Shown: positions 22,386-35,121, counted from the first letter of the stretch. The stretch: 64,000 bases of DNA from Porodaedalea pini (GCA_002794775.1 NBAY01000032.1:248001-312000), one strand, 5' to 3'. Made by a program: numbers and translations. The notes: generated by a model from the letters alone, not told the origin.

Positions 22386-23320
22386 ATGGCAAACTCAGTA
22401 GCGTTCCTCCCGCAAACGCCGGCATCGACGCGAAACGCGTCGTCTCAAAATGACCACCGCCCGACAAAATCATCACCTCTCGCACCAGTTTCTTTTCCGC
22501 CCTCCTCGTCCCCGGGACCGGTTTCACCTGTAGCAGAAGTTCAGGCGCGTCGAAGAGGACAATACAAATCTCGCGCATCCTCTTCATCCTCCGTTGCATC
22601 ATTAAGGAGCAAAGCCAGATTCAAGAACAGCCCTGCGACTCCGATACCATTCACCCTCGGACCAGTGACTGCGGATGCGGGTCAAGCCGCGTTCTTGCGC
22701 GAGCGTTTTAGGGCTGACTGCTTCGAGCGCGCGAGACGTGCCAGAGAGAAAGGCGTGCTGCGCCGTAGAGCTTCGGCTACGAGTGACGTGAGCAGCGATG
22801 GCTTTGACGTCGATATGAATGTAGATGTGGGAGAGGGAGACGATGCAGAGGACAACAGCGGCTTTGACGACGAGGTACGATTTTCTAGACTAGTCGGATG
22901 TAATGCATTTGCTAACTTCAGACTACTCAAATACAGCTGTTCCACCGCGTCATAGCGAATGAAAAGCGCAAGCGTGCGCACGCCTATGCTCTCTCGTTTG
23001 AACTCGATGTAGGCTCGTCATTCGACCCAGCTATGGAGGATCCTACATCTTGGGAAGAACAACTTCGCGCCTCTCCTTCTCAGTCGCAATCCTCTCGACA
23101 CCAAAATTACAAATCTGAGGAGGATGAAGTGCCACTTCCTCCAGAAGACATCGAAGACGTTCCTGACTTCGACGAGTTTGATCTTGACGAGGATAGCGCG
23201 TGGGTCGACGAGTATATCGCGAGCCTTCCATTGGATTCCATTGAAGCCCAGCTTGCCACGACCTCTGATGCTCTGCACAATGAGGTCGAGCGTCAACAAA
23301 TGGACGTCACAATGGGATAA
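22386..23320 (+). CDS. Hypothetical acidic protein
   Basis: Two exons, 22386-22874 and 22937-23320, giving 290 residues. The N-terminal 80 residues are Ser/Pro-rich. A basic region follows (ERFRADCFERARRAREKG, then RRRAS), then a strongly acidic stretch, then FHRVIANEKRKRAHAYALS and an acidic C-terminus (EDIEDVPDFDEFDLDED). The alternation of basic helix and acidic tails suggests a nuclear or chromatin-linked protein, but I recognise no domain. Intron ends and phase are clean. Confidence 0.65.
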
Positions 23321-24067
23321 AAAGATTGAGGCCGAATCGAAGCGGCTTGGCGCTTCTCCTATACTCTTCCTACGGTTTAAGGCCTCGAATCATCTTCCGT
23401 GGATGTGACACTGCCTCCATCATCTATCCGTATTTCGTCGGCATCCTTTTCTGCATTTAATTTGCCACTGCGATCTTTACTTCATCGATGATAATGAAAC
23501 TAATGTATACTTATGTATTATAGAATGCAAGTCCTTGATTCTCCAGCTTCCCTCTACGAGAATTTGTGATCGGCGCTCGCGGAGAGCTGTTTTGATTATT
23601 CTCGCGCCAGTCAATGCTGGCTGTTCCTGGGGTTCCAATTTGGCATGGTCTTCTCAGCATCGAGCCCAGACCGGTGTGAGGCCTCAACATTCGTCATGGT
23701 CTGCATCGCATTGTAACATCGCTGACCATTGCGATGAGGATCAACACCTCTGATAGATGTGGAGAAATTTCATACTGCCTCGCTGATCTTGCTCCTAGTC
23801 CATGAATAGCTCGGGAAGAACCGAGTCAGCTGCACACCGAAGAACTCCTATGCTTACCGAGGCCTTGAGGCTTTCTCCTGGTGCATCGAAGCAGAGTCCG
23901 CACATATAAGGGAGTGCCGACTCTGCTGCCACCTGGAATTTGTTCACTTTTACTAGAGCGTTCGTCGCTTTGCAATGCAATCAATCAGAGACGCATCTGC
24001 ACTACTGGGACTGTGCGAGTAGGCTTCTTCTCTTTCCTCCGGTGTAATCTTCTCTTCATACTCCACG
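23321..24067. other. Intergenic DNA, no gene recognised
   Basis: 3' flank of the preceding gene and promoter of the gene at 24068. Short frames on both strands carry no domain. Confidence 0.5.
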
Positions 24068-26477
24068 ATGCAAAGCCTCGAGGACCATGATAAAGACGCG
24101 ATCGGATGTGCTGCGAGTATCGAGGCGATCCGCAACTCATTCTCTATTATTCTCCAACGCTGGAGGACTCTACCCCCCAAGGTCCTCGGAGACAAGACAA
24201 TGATCACTGAATATTTGTCGGCCTGGGAGGATCTCAATGAGGTGACTTATTTCCTCTGACACAATATGCTCTCAAATTCCCTTTTGATGTGGTACCTGTT
24301 TTTTTTCCTTCTTTCCAGTATTTTGAAGCTTTTGCACAGGAGAATAAACGTGTAACATCACAAGCTGTCCAAAATATTTTAAGTGGTCAGTCTGTTACTC
24401 TTCAACCTTCATGTACTCAAATCAATGATGCCTCAAGAGTCGCTTCTAGAGTTCCGTGTATACTATACACTACAAGTTGGATTTTCTGTCCCGTCAGACT
24501 TTGAAAACACTTGGAATAGGACACATGGAAGCAGTACTACCGGACAAGAAAGATTTGAGCTTGCTAGCAGTTTGCGCAAGGTAGTGTGCTTCCGTCCTTG
24601 CGAAAGAGAAATTGCAATATTAATGCTACTGTAATTGCCTTGAAATAGGCATTATTCTCAAACCAGTCTGAATTGATTGGTCCCGATGCTAAATCAACTC
24701 GTCTATGCATGCAACTTGACAGCATATGCATGTCTGCAATGAAGATCCAGTCCGAGTGCACAATTCTAGTTTCACATCGTGAGACCGACCACCATACTCA
24801 TTCAACTCTGTATTTACCACCTCACGATCTAGGTACCAAAGTGATCAGTCTAGAGACTACAGATCAGACGGATTCCCGTTGGAGAAGTCACATTGAAGAT
24901 TGCAATAAGCAGGTAGACACAATTCAGGCCGAACTAAGGAATTTAACCGCCGCCTGGAACATGGTGAGGGAAGCGAGAGAAAGCTCATTTGATTTACTGT
25001 CGAATATGCATATTCACCAATTCTTATCATTATATCATAGATCTTCGTGCCTGCGCACAATCTCAGGTATGAATTGACCCTAGCTAGGGAAGAAAAGGTC
25101 AGCTCTAACTGCATTAGTTCCGGTTTAATAAGTCGCATTACATCTATCGCCTTTGGTAAATTGACAGGCGTCCGAAATTGCTATGAAGATCGCGCATAGC
25201 TTATGCGAGTTCCTGTGCCTTGTTGGCGGCTCAATGGACTTTGTCGGTGTGTTCGAATAAACAGCCTCTCAAATTGACCATCTTTGAGTCTATGACATTC
25301 ATCTATCACTAGAAAATATGACAAGCTTGCGGAAACTTCTCTTCCGGCTTGGAAACTTCAATCTGTCTAAAGATATCATTCAGGACGGTGGTTACCCAGT
25401 ATCTTCTGGCGGTCAAGCAGATGTATACCAGGGCACAGATACTCGAGACGACAAACGTGTCGCAATAAAGCGTATCCGTGTTAGCAAAGCAACAGCGGAT
25501 GAACCGAAGACTATCAAGGCGAGCCAAGATGACTATTTTCCTGTATGCGATCACTTTTTGACGCCTATCCACAATCGGCATGTACAGAGACTTTCGCGGG
25601 AACTGCGCGTTTGGTCAGGACTGCGGCATTCCAACATCTTGCTTTTGAAGGGTTTCACTGTGGATGATGGCTCCGAGGAGTTATTCCGGCTCGCTTTTGT
25701 AAGTGAGTGGATGGACAAAGGGTCTCTGTATCGATATATTAGGAGAGAACCAAGTTTTGATGCGTTATCCATAGTAATGTGTCTATCATACACTTGCACG
25801 TCGTCAAACTGATCCGGTTTTCAGACTGAAGGCATAGCTAAAGGGCTCCATTACCTGCATACAGAAGAGGTAGTGCACGCTGATATTAAATCGGTACGTC
25901 ATATATATCAGACTAGAGTAAGCGTACATGCAACAAACAATTCGTGATCTACAGGAGAACGTGTTAATGACTCCTGAGGGCACCCCATTGCTAGCTGATT
26001 TTGGAATCTCGCACCTGGTCGCCTCGATCGGAACTCGGGAATCGGCGACGACTGCTGCAAAGGGTACATTGCGATGGATGTCACCAGAGTTATTGTACTC
26101 TGAGTCCGCAGAAAGCGAGCAAGAAGTCCCTGTTGTACATACCAAAGCGTCTGATATCTGGGCATTTGGCATGACGGTTCTTGTAGGTTTTTTTTTTCTC
26201 GCGTCAAAACGAAACGTTTGCTGATGTACGCGCTTGAAAGGAAATCCTCACGAAGAACGTCCCTTATGCCGACCTGAAACAAGACAGTTATGTGTTAGGA
26301 GCTATAGCCAAGGGAGAACTCCCATCGGAGCCAAAAGGAAAGTTGGAGTGGACGGGAGTCAAGAAGGGACTGTGGGATGTTTGCAGATCTTTCCTATGGG
26401 AGAAGGCTCCAGACAAGAGAGTGACTGCAATCGATGTTTTAGAACTGTTGCAGTGGGTCAGAGACGGGGATACTTGA
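24068..26477 (+). CDS. Helical-domain protein kinase-like protein
   Basis: About eleven exons starting with MQSLEDHDKDAIGCAAS at 24068. The N-terminal 300 residues (24068 to about 25230) are helical with coiled-coil character (SHIEDCNKQVDTIQAELRN) and match no domain I know. The exon ending at 25228 (GGSMDFV) joins in phase to 25315 (ENMTSLRKLLFRLGNFN), linking this region to a kinase domain. Kinase motifs: a glycine-loop-like VSSGGQADVYQG, VAIKRIR (Lys), RLSRELRVWSGLRHSNILLL, HADIKSENVL (catalytic Asp; HAD in place of HRD), LADFGIS, RWMSPELL and DIWAFGMTV. It ends at 26475-26477. All core residues seem present, so activity is possible. TKL-like kinases of this type are expanded in Agaricomycetes and their targets are unknown. 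Confidence 0.75.
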
Positions 26478-27130
26478 TTAGCAGCGATTGTACCTTGCAT
26501 GTTTCTTTTTGACTGCATACATCGAGCCCGAGATCTTCGTACAGTTTGTCTGTATTCAATTATCATCGTTTTGCTCGACATTGCAAGCTGAATTCGCACC
26601 CTTCGAAGTTACAACCAACTCTCCGGCGATCCGACAATATTAATGATGCTCCCGACATCAAATGAGATCCGCGTGTTCGAAGCTATCGATTTTTTTTCAT
26701 CTAGGTCGGACGCTTTGGTATAATCCCTGACATTGACAATTGCTGGCCTTTGTGGACTATTGTGTTTTCGACCTGAGCCAGATAATTCTCTCGAAATGGT
26801 CTTGTAAATGGAGATTCGTCGAGGCCCGAAAGCATAAATTCTTATCGCAATTGCCGAGAGCTCTCAGTGAGATGATTTTCTGGAAGGTTCGTGTTTGCCA
26901 TGAGGATGAGGAGTCATGCGGAGGTGAAAAGAAGTAAGAAAGCTTGTCAGAGGCAACGTTGCGGATTGCAGTGTACAATGCGCAGCCTGCCCGCAGCCAG
27001 CAGTGTCCAGCACGCATCCGCGTATAAAAGACGATAAGGTGCGCTTCTAGATGCCCTCAACAAGCACCAGACCAATAAGTAGGCTAGCATCGACGGCAAC
27101 GACAACGAGCACGAAGACGAACAAGAGAAG
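26478..27130. other. Intergenic DNA with fimbrin promoter
   Basis: No gene recognised. The right part holds the promoter of the fimbrin gene. Confidence 0.5.
27023..27030 (+). promoter_or_regulatory. TATA box of the fimbrin gene
   Basis: TATAAAAG lies 101 bp before the ATG at 27131, a normal distance for a fungal TATA element plus a short leader. Confidence 0.5.
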
Positions 27131-29482
27131 ATGAGCGTCAAAGCACAAGTAGCGTCTCTTCACGCGCGGCATAACTCAATTACGTCACCACCCAATCGGA
27201 GGCCGTCGTCACCGACACAGGGCGCAGCGCATAGGTTTCTCGTCCGCCGAAACACGGGAAGCGTTTCTCTACCACTTGAACGACCGAGCTCACCACCATC
27301 AACGTCGCCGACGATGCAGGCCATTCGACTGCAGAAGAAGTACCCGGAGGTCTCCCAAGAGGAGATGTTTGACCTCATTAATCGTTTCAAGTTTGTACCC
27401 TCCATCGATATATGCGCTCAATATTCTGAATGCGCAGCAGTGCGATCCCCACAGACTCGCCAGGCAGAGTCGACAAATCTGCTGTCATCACTAGTCTGCA
27501 GCATAGCGGAGAATCATATGATCGGGTGAGAGAGACGCTCAAGGATGTCAGTGTGGACGCAAGCGGCAAAGTCGAGCTGGAAGACTGGGTGGAGGTATGT
27601 TTCAGAATCCTGTATTTCCGACGGTCGTAAACTAACACTCGGCTCCTCCAGCTCATTACCAAGCTCAAAAAGCAGACGCCAGCGTCGGTATTACCTACAA
27701 GAGCCGGAAAGGTCACCGTGAAGGGCTCAAACGCGAATGTCAGCCACACCATTAATGAGGATGAGAGGAGCGAGTTCACGAATCACATTAACACTGTATG
27801 CCTTCCATTCGACATGCTACATTCATAGATCTCTGACTGCCGCGCAGGTGCTCGAGGGCGATGCCGATGTCGGCTCGCGTCTTCCTATTCCCACAGACAC
27901 TATGCAGATCTTTGACGAGTGCCGAGATGGTCTCATCCTCTGCAAGCTCATCAACGACTCCGTCCCAGATACCATTGATACGCGTGTGCTCAATAAACCC
28001 ACAGAACGCAAGCCACTCAATGCGTTCCAGATTACTGAGAACAACAACATTGTCATCACCTCTGCTAAGGGTATTGGCTGCTCTGTTGTCAATATCGGCT
28101 CGTCGGATATCTCAGACGGTCGGGAACATCTTATTCTCGGTCTCATATGGCAGATCATACGCAAGGGACTCCTCGCTAATATTGACATCAAACTTCACCC
28201 CGAACTCTACAGGCTCTGCGAAGATGGCGAGACCATCGAGGACCTGCTGAAGCTCACGCCAGACCAGATCCTCCTTCGTTGGTTCAACTACCACCTCAAG
28301 CAGGCTGGCTGGCATAGGCGCGTGAACAACTTCAGCAAGGACGTCGCGGACGGCGAGAACTACACTGTCCTTCTCAACCAGCTGAAGCCTGAAGAGTGCT
28401 CCCGCGCCCCACTTCAGACTGCCGACCTCAGACAGCGCGCCGAGCAGGTGCTACAGAACGCAGACCGCATCGGCTGCCGCAAGTATCTCACTCCGGCTTC
28501 TCTGGTAGCAGGGAACCCGCGTCTTAACCTTGCCTTCACCGCGAACCTCTTCAACACATGGCCAGGACTTGAACCGCTCGATGAGGCGGAGGCTAAGGAC
28601 TATGGCGTCATCGAGGACTTCGACGCCGAAGGTGAGCGTGAGGCACGCGCCTTCACGCTTTGGCTCAACTCGCTCGGCGTTGAGCCCGCCGTGCACAACC
28701 TGTTCGAGAACCTCAAGGACGGGCTCGTCATCCTGCAGGCCTTCGACAAGGTGCTTCCGGGTAGCGTCATCTGGCGACGCGTAAGCAAGCCGACGGGAAG
28801 CCGGCTCGGGGCAGTGCAACGTGCGATGAATGATGATGAGGGCGCAGATCTCGAGGACACCGCGCCGAAGCTCTCGCGGTTCAAGAGCGTCGAGAACACG
28901 AACTATGCGGTCGAGCTCGGGAAGCAGAACAGCATGCACCTCGTCGGGATCCAAGGCTCAGATATCGTCGACGGGCGCAAGACGCTCGTGCTCGGGCTCG
29001 TGTGGCAGCTAATGCGCGTGAACATCACGCAAACGCTCACCGCATTGTCAAAGACGGGTAAGGGTGGACAGATCTCGGACACGGAGATGGTGAAGTGGGC
29101 GAACGCGACTGCTGCGAAGGGCCATCCTGGCACGCACCCGATCCGCTCGTTCAGGGACCCCTCACTTACCACCGGAGTGTTCGTTCTTAACCTCCTCGAG
29201 GGCCTTCGCCCCGGTATCGTTGATCCGAGCATGGTTGCAAACGTTAGCGAGACCGGAGATTACGAAGAGCGTAGACAGAACGCGAAGCTTGCTATCTCGA
29301 TCGCTCGTAAGATGAACGCAACGATTTTCCTCGTGCCTGAGGACATTGTCGATGTCCGCCCGCGACTGGTGCGTTTTTTCTTTTATTCGTATGCACACAT
29401 TTCCATCCTTCACATTATTTACTTCCATTGTCCGCAGATTATGACTTTCGTTGGCAGCCTTATGAGCATCGGAGGGAATTGA
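27131..29482 (+). CDS. SAC6: Fimbrin/plastin, actin-bundling protein
   Basis: Five exons: 27131 to about 27388, about 27436-27594, 27652-27796, about 27849-29368, and about 29439-29482. The protein has about 700 residues. Residues from 62 on match the usual fimbrin start (LQKKYPEVSQEEMFDLI, EF-hand-like), followed by four calponin-homology domains: DGLILCKLINDSVPDTID, ILLRWFNYHLKQAGWHRRV, ALTLWLNSLGV-like FTLWLNSLGVEP, and the last beginning DTEMVKWANA. Two tandem actin-binding modules cross-link filaments in cortical patches and rings. Because the family start lies at MQAIRLQKKYP, the first 61 residues (Pro/Ser-rich) are an extension; translation could begin instead at the ATG at 27314. Identification is firm. 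Confidence 0.93.
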
Positions 29483-30069
29483 GTACGGGCCGATACGTTG
29501 GGTTTTGTGAGTCAAAGACATTGACTGGATGGAGAACAACTAAGATACTTCATGTTGTATTGTACGCGTAAAACAAGTTTCTGAATTCTAAGGGACACAA
29601 TTCGCCTAACTAATGTTTGTGCGATTTTTGGAGGAGCAACTAGTATCACCTTTCATACTATGGATGGTGTTTACTCTATCTGTCAGGACCCGTGACTGAC
29701 TCATTGTGCAAGAGGACTATACATAAACTTGAACTGCCGTTCGGGAAAGAATAACGGCCCCCGTCTGCTCCGTGATCTAAAATCTATTGCACTGTAGCCG
29801 TTTCGCAGCACCGGCATTCGTATCTTCTGGACCTAGTTGGCTACTTCATTAGACTATGTAACACTTGGAATTTTTATGAGGAGGCGATGATCAAGCCAGA
29901 AAGCGCTGGCTGTATTGCCGAACAAAGAACTCGCCTCACTCCTATTCAGATTGTCTATACGGCCAATAGCGCATTCAACCAGTACCTCAAACCTCATAAA
30001 AGACAGACACTCATATGGTAGCATTTATTCATCAAGTTAAATCAATCATTACATGCGCTGGCACTATAT
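29483..30069. other. Intergenic DNA between convergent genes
   Basis: AT-rich 3' flanks of the fimbrin and methyltransferase genes. No gene recognised. Confidence 0.5.
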
Positions 30070-31212
30070 TCAAATCCTCTTTACGCACCATACCATCGAG
30101 CGTCTCTTGGTGCGCGCCTCCTCCGTATCTGTCTCAAATCCCTTTCCTCGCCATGCGTCCTTGTCTGCAATCGCCGCCTCCACTCGAACAGTTCCTTTCT
30201 CAAAAATAACGCCGTCCCAAAGCGCGCACCAGTCCGCGGGGCTGAAGCAGTACATAATATTCTTACGCATCCGGAGCATGCGTTCTCCTGAGACCTCTAA
30301 CGACGTATGAGAGCCAAAGATCATTGACCCGGGCAGGGGGGACAGCAGAGATGCAAGTGCATGTGCAGCTGTGATCTGATCCTCCTTTCCGAAGAGGTGG
30401 AAGAACGCCGACGTATGGATGGCCGATACATGCCCCTGAAGGGGCGTAAGTGAAGTGAGCGTGGAGAGCTCCGGGCGCGGCGTAGTTGGCGGCGAGTAGT
30501 GTGGCGGCGCTGGTGCTATATGCTGCGGATCAAATACATTGCCTTGGATGAAGGGGACAGGAAATGTTTCTGGACTCGATTTAAATAGCCTGTGTCCGAG
30601 ATCCCAGAAAGCTACCAAGCTAAGTAAGTTTACAGCACCCGACCTTCATGTCGATAGTCTTACCTCCTTCCAGATCAGAAGCGATCACGTTTTCCATAGG
30701 ATAGCCATCCGCAATTGCTTTTCGAGCATCGTTACCGACTAGTGGAAGGCGTGAGCTCGACCTTGAAGTAAAATAAATATACGACTCACAGCAGCAAGCG
30801 AAGTCGATGAAGATGGCACTTTGCCTTTCCTTACCCAGCGCCAGGAGATCACGGTATGCTGAAAGATGCGATATCTTGAGCCTATTCACGGGAATTAAGT
30901 AATTATTGTATGACACATATGTGATATGCCACAAACGTTATGAATCCGAAGGCCTGGATGCACCTGTAGTTAACAACCTGCATGTTGATCTACAGTTAAG
31001 CCTGTGGCCCGTACAGCGAACCGGTGCAAACTTACATCCCATGCCTCCCTTTGCACAGTTAGGACATGCTGTTTGAGTTCCTCCTCGTCTTGGATCTTCG
31101 TCTGGTTCTTGAGAAACTCGACTTCCTCTCGTGTAGGGTCGTACAAGTTCGGATCCAATCTGATATCTGGGAGTCGCGCTGTAGACGCGCTACTGTGAAG
31201 GCTTTCTGACAT
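30070..31212 (-). CDS. SAM-dependent methyltransferase, mushroom-type, substrate unknown
   Basis: Five exons on the minus strand: 31212-31036, 30977-30937, 30881-30790, 30738-30664, 30611-30070, giving 308 residues. The N-terminal helical part (PTREEVEFLKNQTKIQDEE) precedes a Rossmann methyltransferase core. Motif I reads IFIDFACCFGNDARK, unusual in having Cys-Cys where many methyltransferases have a Gly-rich GxGxG; NVIASDLEG follows as the acidic SAM ribose-binding strand. Later blocks are FWDLGHRLF, HVSAIHTSAFFHLF, LASLLSPLPGSMIFGSH and KGTVRVEA. This family is common in Agaricomycetes, often next to secondary-metabolite genes, but no such cluster is visible here. The family call is firm; the role is unknown. 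Confidence 0.83.
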
Positions 31213-31568
31213 TGGAAAAGCTCGACGTGCGTTTGCTCGTTGAAGAGCAATGGGAAAATAGATAGAGGTGAGCTCCCATCGAGCCTACCGACAAAAGCGC
31301 AGCACAGCTGACCGATACCCAGCTATTTGTAGCGTGCAAGCAGATAAGTTCATGCCGGCCAGAATCCTGAGAGGGTCCAGAAATAGAAGAAACGCACGTG
31401 GTCGTAGTCTATTCATATAGCGTATAAATACCTTCGGGTATCAGACTAAATATGCTGTGTGAAACAATAGACTCAAATTCGGGCGTTTCACTGGATGGCT
31501 CGATGGGCAAGACTAGAGGTATTAATTGCACAAGGGAAACGAAACAAAGCAAACACGATGCGAATAAA
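31213..31568. other. Intergenic DNA between tandem minus-strand genes
   Basis: Holds the methyltransferase promoter and the RPT6 3' flank. No gene recognised. Confidence 0.5.
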
Positions 31569-33130
31569 TTACGAGAAAAGCTTGTTAACCGACGTGTTCC
31601 CTTCTTGGTTCTTCTTGAGGACCTGTGAACGCAGAAAATGTATGAGATTAAGTCTCAAACTCGACTTGTAACTGGGTAAGTGCAATCTGACCTTGGCGAT
31701 GGCAAACTCAAAGTCCTCTTGCGTAACGTGTTGCCGCCGCTCTCGGAGGGCGTACATACCTAAGGATCATATGAGTTCCCGAAAAAGCGATGTATGAAGG
31801 AGAGGAAGACTTCGACTTACCTGCTTCAGTACAAATACCGCGGACTTCAGCACCAGAGCATTGACCCATCTTCTCGGCAAGTACACGAAGGTTGATACCG
31901 CGTTGAAGAGACATCTAGAAGATGATGATTTGAAGTTTGGTCAGATGAGGAGTGGAAACTGACTCGAATCCAATCTACATACTTTGCGTGAATGGATGCG
32001 CAGAATGCTGACACGCGCCTCTGGCCCTGGAGGCGGGAACTCGATCTTACGGTCGATACGTCCAGGTCGTAAGAGGGCGGAGTCAAGAATGTCTAGCGGA
32101 AGCATCCATGAGTCTACCGCAGCAGCAGCAGATGATAACTACTCACCTATTCGGTTAGTCGCCATGATAACCTTAATGTTCTTCGTTGGCTCGAAACCGT
32201 CCAGTTGGTTCAACAGCTCCAGCATTGTCCGCTGCACCTCCGAGTCGCCACCACCGCTTCCACCTTCCCCTCGTGAGCTACCGATAGAGTCGATTTCGTC
32301 CATGAAGATGATACTTGGTGCATGTTCGCGAGCCATAACGAAGAGTTCTCGGACCATGCGCGAGCCCTCTCCGATGTACTTCTGCACCAGCTCCGAGCCA
32401 GATACGCGAATGAAACGACAATCGGTGTGGTGTGCAACTGCACGTGCAAGGAGTGTCTTGCCCGTGCCAGGGGGGCCGTAGAGCAGCACACCTTTCGGTT
32501 GCGCGATACCGAGCGCTTCGAAGAGCTCCGGGTGCTTGACAGGTAGCTCGATAACCTCCTTGATCTCCTTGATCTGCTTGTCCAAGCCACCGACCATCTC
32601 ATAGGTACTGTCCGGGACCTTCTCGACCATCATGAGTGAAACGAGTGGGTCTACTTTGTTTGGTAGGACTTTGTGGATCGTGTACGAGTCGGATCGGAGG
32701 GCAATGCGGAGGGAGGGCTTTAGGGTGGCAACGTCAATGTCCTGATCACAGTCGACAACTTTTTTGGACGTTAATACACGCAGGTAACTAAAGGGACTGA
32801 ATGCACGGACTGTATTTTCCCTCGGGCTGCACCTTGACAAGAACCTTGTTCTTGCCCATTACTTTCACTACCTCACCTACATAACTTCCGGGCTCATGCA
32901 AGAGTTGTAATTCTTCTCTCAGCAGACGTACTTTGCCACAATATGTTAGTATTAGACTGCAGCATGAGTACGGACCACGCACCTCGAGCATTCAGAGTGT
33001 TCCGCTGTGCTTCGAGTCGTCGTAAGTTTTGAGTCTTGTGGTTGATAGTGAGCTCGGCAGATTCAATTTTGGCTTGGTAGTAGGACTTGATTCCTCCGGG
33101 AGGGATTGGTGCTTTGACGGCGACGGGCAT
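31569..33130 (-). CDS. RPT6: 26S proteasome regulatory subunit Rpt6 (AAA ATPase)
   Basis: Multi-exon minus-strand gene, ATG at 33130, stop at 31569, about 400 residues. The N-terminal coiled coil ([20 protein letters not shown]) is followed by an OB-fold segment ([20 protein letters not shown]). The AAA module follows, with Walker [16 protein letters not shown], Walker [13 protein letters not shown], sensor ATNRI, arginine finger region [19 protein letters not shown] and a C-terminal helical lid ([20 protein letters not shown]). It is one of six ATPases of the 19S base that unfold substrates for the 20S core. The [21 protein letters not shown] block and the N-terminus identify Rpt6 rather than another Rpt. 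Divergent from PIG-A, 184 bp between start codons. Confidence 0.95.
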
Positions 33131-33314
33131 GGTGGCGAGAGTAGAGAACCCAGTGAAGACGAGATGCACTGGCGGTGGACGCGCGTCACTTGTTCATGAC
33201 TAAGCATGTCCTTCTTTGGAACACGCGTTTGACTCTGACACTGGCAGGTTGCCTTGCTACTGTGAGTGTGACGCGCCTCAACTGGAGAATGGCATTGGCA
33301 ACGAAAACACGAAG
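33131..33314. promoter_or_regulatory. Bidirectional promoter of RPT6 and PIG-A
   Basis: Only 184 bp separate the two divergent start codons. The segment has ACGCGT at 33222-33227 and GC-rich runs, and no TATA box in either direction. Shared control is inferred from spacing. Confidence 0.6.
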
Positions 33315-35121
33315 ATGGCTCGACTTTCGATAGCGTACGTAGTTTGATTCTAAGTGATATAGAGTTGACCCGCAGCTCATACATTTTCAAGGATGATATC
33401 TGACTTCTTCCATCCAAATGTCGGAGGTGTAGAAAACCATATATATATGCTGAGTGTAGAGCTCCTCCGCAAGGGACACAAGGTTGTCATAATAACGCAC
33501 TCGCATCCTCCTGATCGCGTTGGAGTCCGCTGGCTACTTCCTGGGCTCAAGGTCTATCATATCCCCTTCATGACTATCGCTTCTTCCGCCACTTTGCCCA
33601 ATTTCTTCACCTTTCTTCCGTATTTCCGGAGTATAATTTTGCGCGAACGCATTGGCATCGTGCATGCGCACGCGTCACTCTCAGCCCTTGGACACGAGGG
33701 AATTCTGCATGCACACCATCTTGGGGTGCGCACCGTTTTCACGGACCACTCACTCTTCGGGTTTGAAGACGCGGCGAGTATTCTCACAAACAAACTGCTT
33801 GAGGCGACCCTTGCAAATGTTGATGGCGTCATCTGTGTATCCCACACTGGGTGAGTAATTTTCAAAAATCTATTCATAATGCTCATGGATTTTAGACGCG
33901 AAAACACTGTGCTCCGATCTTGCATACCGCCATCTATTGCTCATGTCATACCGAATGCTCTTGTGGTCGATCAATTCAAGCCTTCAGACAAGCCCTTGTC
34001 GACAGAGACGAGTAAGAAGTCCGTATTTCTTGGGAAGTCCCGCTCTTACAGGTCGACTTTGCTTTCAGTCAATGTAGTTGTCATTTCACGCCTTGCGTAC
34101 AGAAAAGGCATCGACCTCTTAGTCGCCACAGCCCCAAGAATCTGTGCGCTTTTCCCCAATGTTAAGTTTATCGTCGGTATGCGTGACTGCCGTACCTTCA
34201 CTGCGTGTCGACTGATGAAGTATTACAGGAGGTGATGGTCCGAAACTAATTGACCTTCTCCAGATGCGCGAGAAGCATCTCCTGCAAGACCGGATAATCT
34301 TACGGGGGCCGGTAAGGCATAGCGACGTTCGCGAGGTGCGCTTTCGGACATTTTTTGGTTATGTTGCTTGTTGATAGTCAATGGTTTGCAGGTCCTAACG
34401 GAAGGCGCGATATTTTTAAACACTTCACTCACCGAGTCCTTCGGTATAGCGATCCTCGAAGCGGCGTGCGCGGGTCTGTATGTCGTTTCCACTCGCGTTG
34501 GGGGCGTACCCGAGGTGCTTCCCGAAGACATGATATCATTACCTTTACCCGAGGAAGATGGTACGTACGACTATCAGTTCTACCATCTTGGCACATAATT
34601 CATTTCAATCGGGAAGATATTGTACGCTCAATGACAGAGGCCATACATCGTGTAGCCGCAGGACTGCACGATCCCCACGCTGCCCATGCTCGCATTCGCG
34701 AGTTCTACAACTGGAAAGACGTCACGGAACGAACGGAACGTGTATACGACTTCGCACTCGCAGCAGATGAACGGGATTTGTGGACTAGAATAAAGCGGTA
34801 GGCCTAACTTCTCTACACTTGTGATACTTATCTTAAGTCATCTGTGGATTTTTTTATCGTTGAAGGACGCACGCTCTCGGTGTCTTTGTGGGTCCGATTT
34901 ATGTCGTGATCCTAATAGTGAACATTTTCTTCTTTGCTCTGTTGGAGTGGCTCATCCCGCGTGAAGATATCGACTATGTCCCAGAAGAATGTGACTGGAC
35001 ACAGAAACAGTATGTGGAGTATGCCAAGGTCTGTCGACTTACTCTTGCTAGTTCATATCTTGCTAATGATGACTGGTATCAGGGAGTCCAACGCAATGCG
35101 GATAACGAAACAGCGCGTTAG
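33315..35121 (+). CDS. SPT14: PIG-A, catalytic subunit of GPI-GlcNAc transferase
   Basis: Nine exons: 33315-33334, 33392-33850, 33896-34011, 34069-34176, 34229-34335, 34392-34560, 34617-34797, 34866-35028, 35083-35121, giving 453 residues. It is a GT4 glycosyltransferase that adds GlcNAc to phosphatidylinositol on the cytosolic face of the ER, the first step of GPI-anchor synthesis. Motifs: [18 protein letters not shown] at the N-terminus, [45 protein letters not shown], and the donor-binding [18 protein letters not shown] single C-terminal membrane helix ([20 protein letters not shown]) anchors it. The 20-base first exon was chosen because it joins in phase (GC|G ATG) to give MARLSIAMISDFF. 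Identification is firm. Confidence 0.94.

Noticed and set aside
30070..31212. Secondary-metabolite cluster around the methyltransferase, P450 and amidase
   Set aside because: The three genes are 10-20 kb apart and separated by housekeeping genes, with no core synthase in the window.
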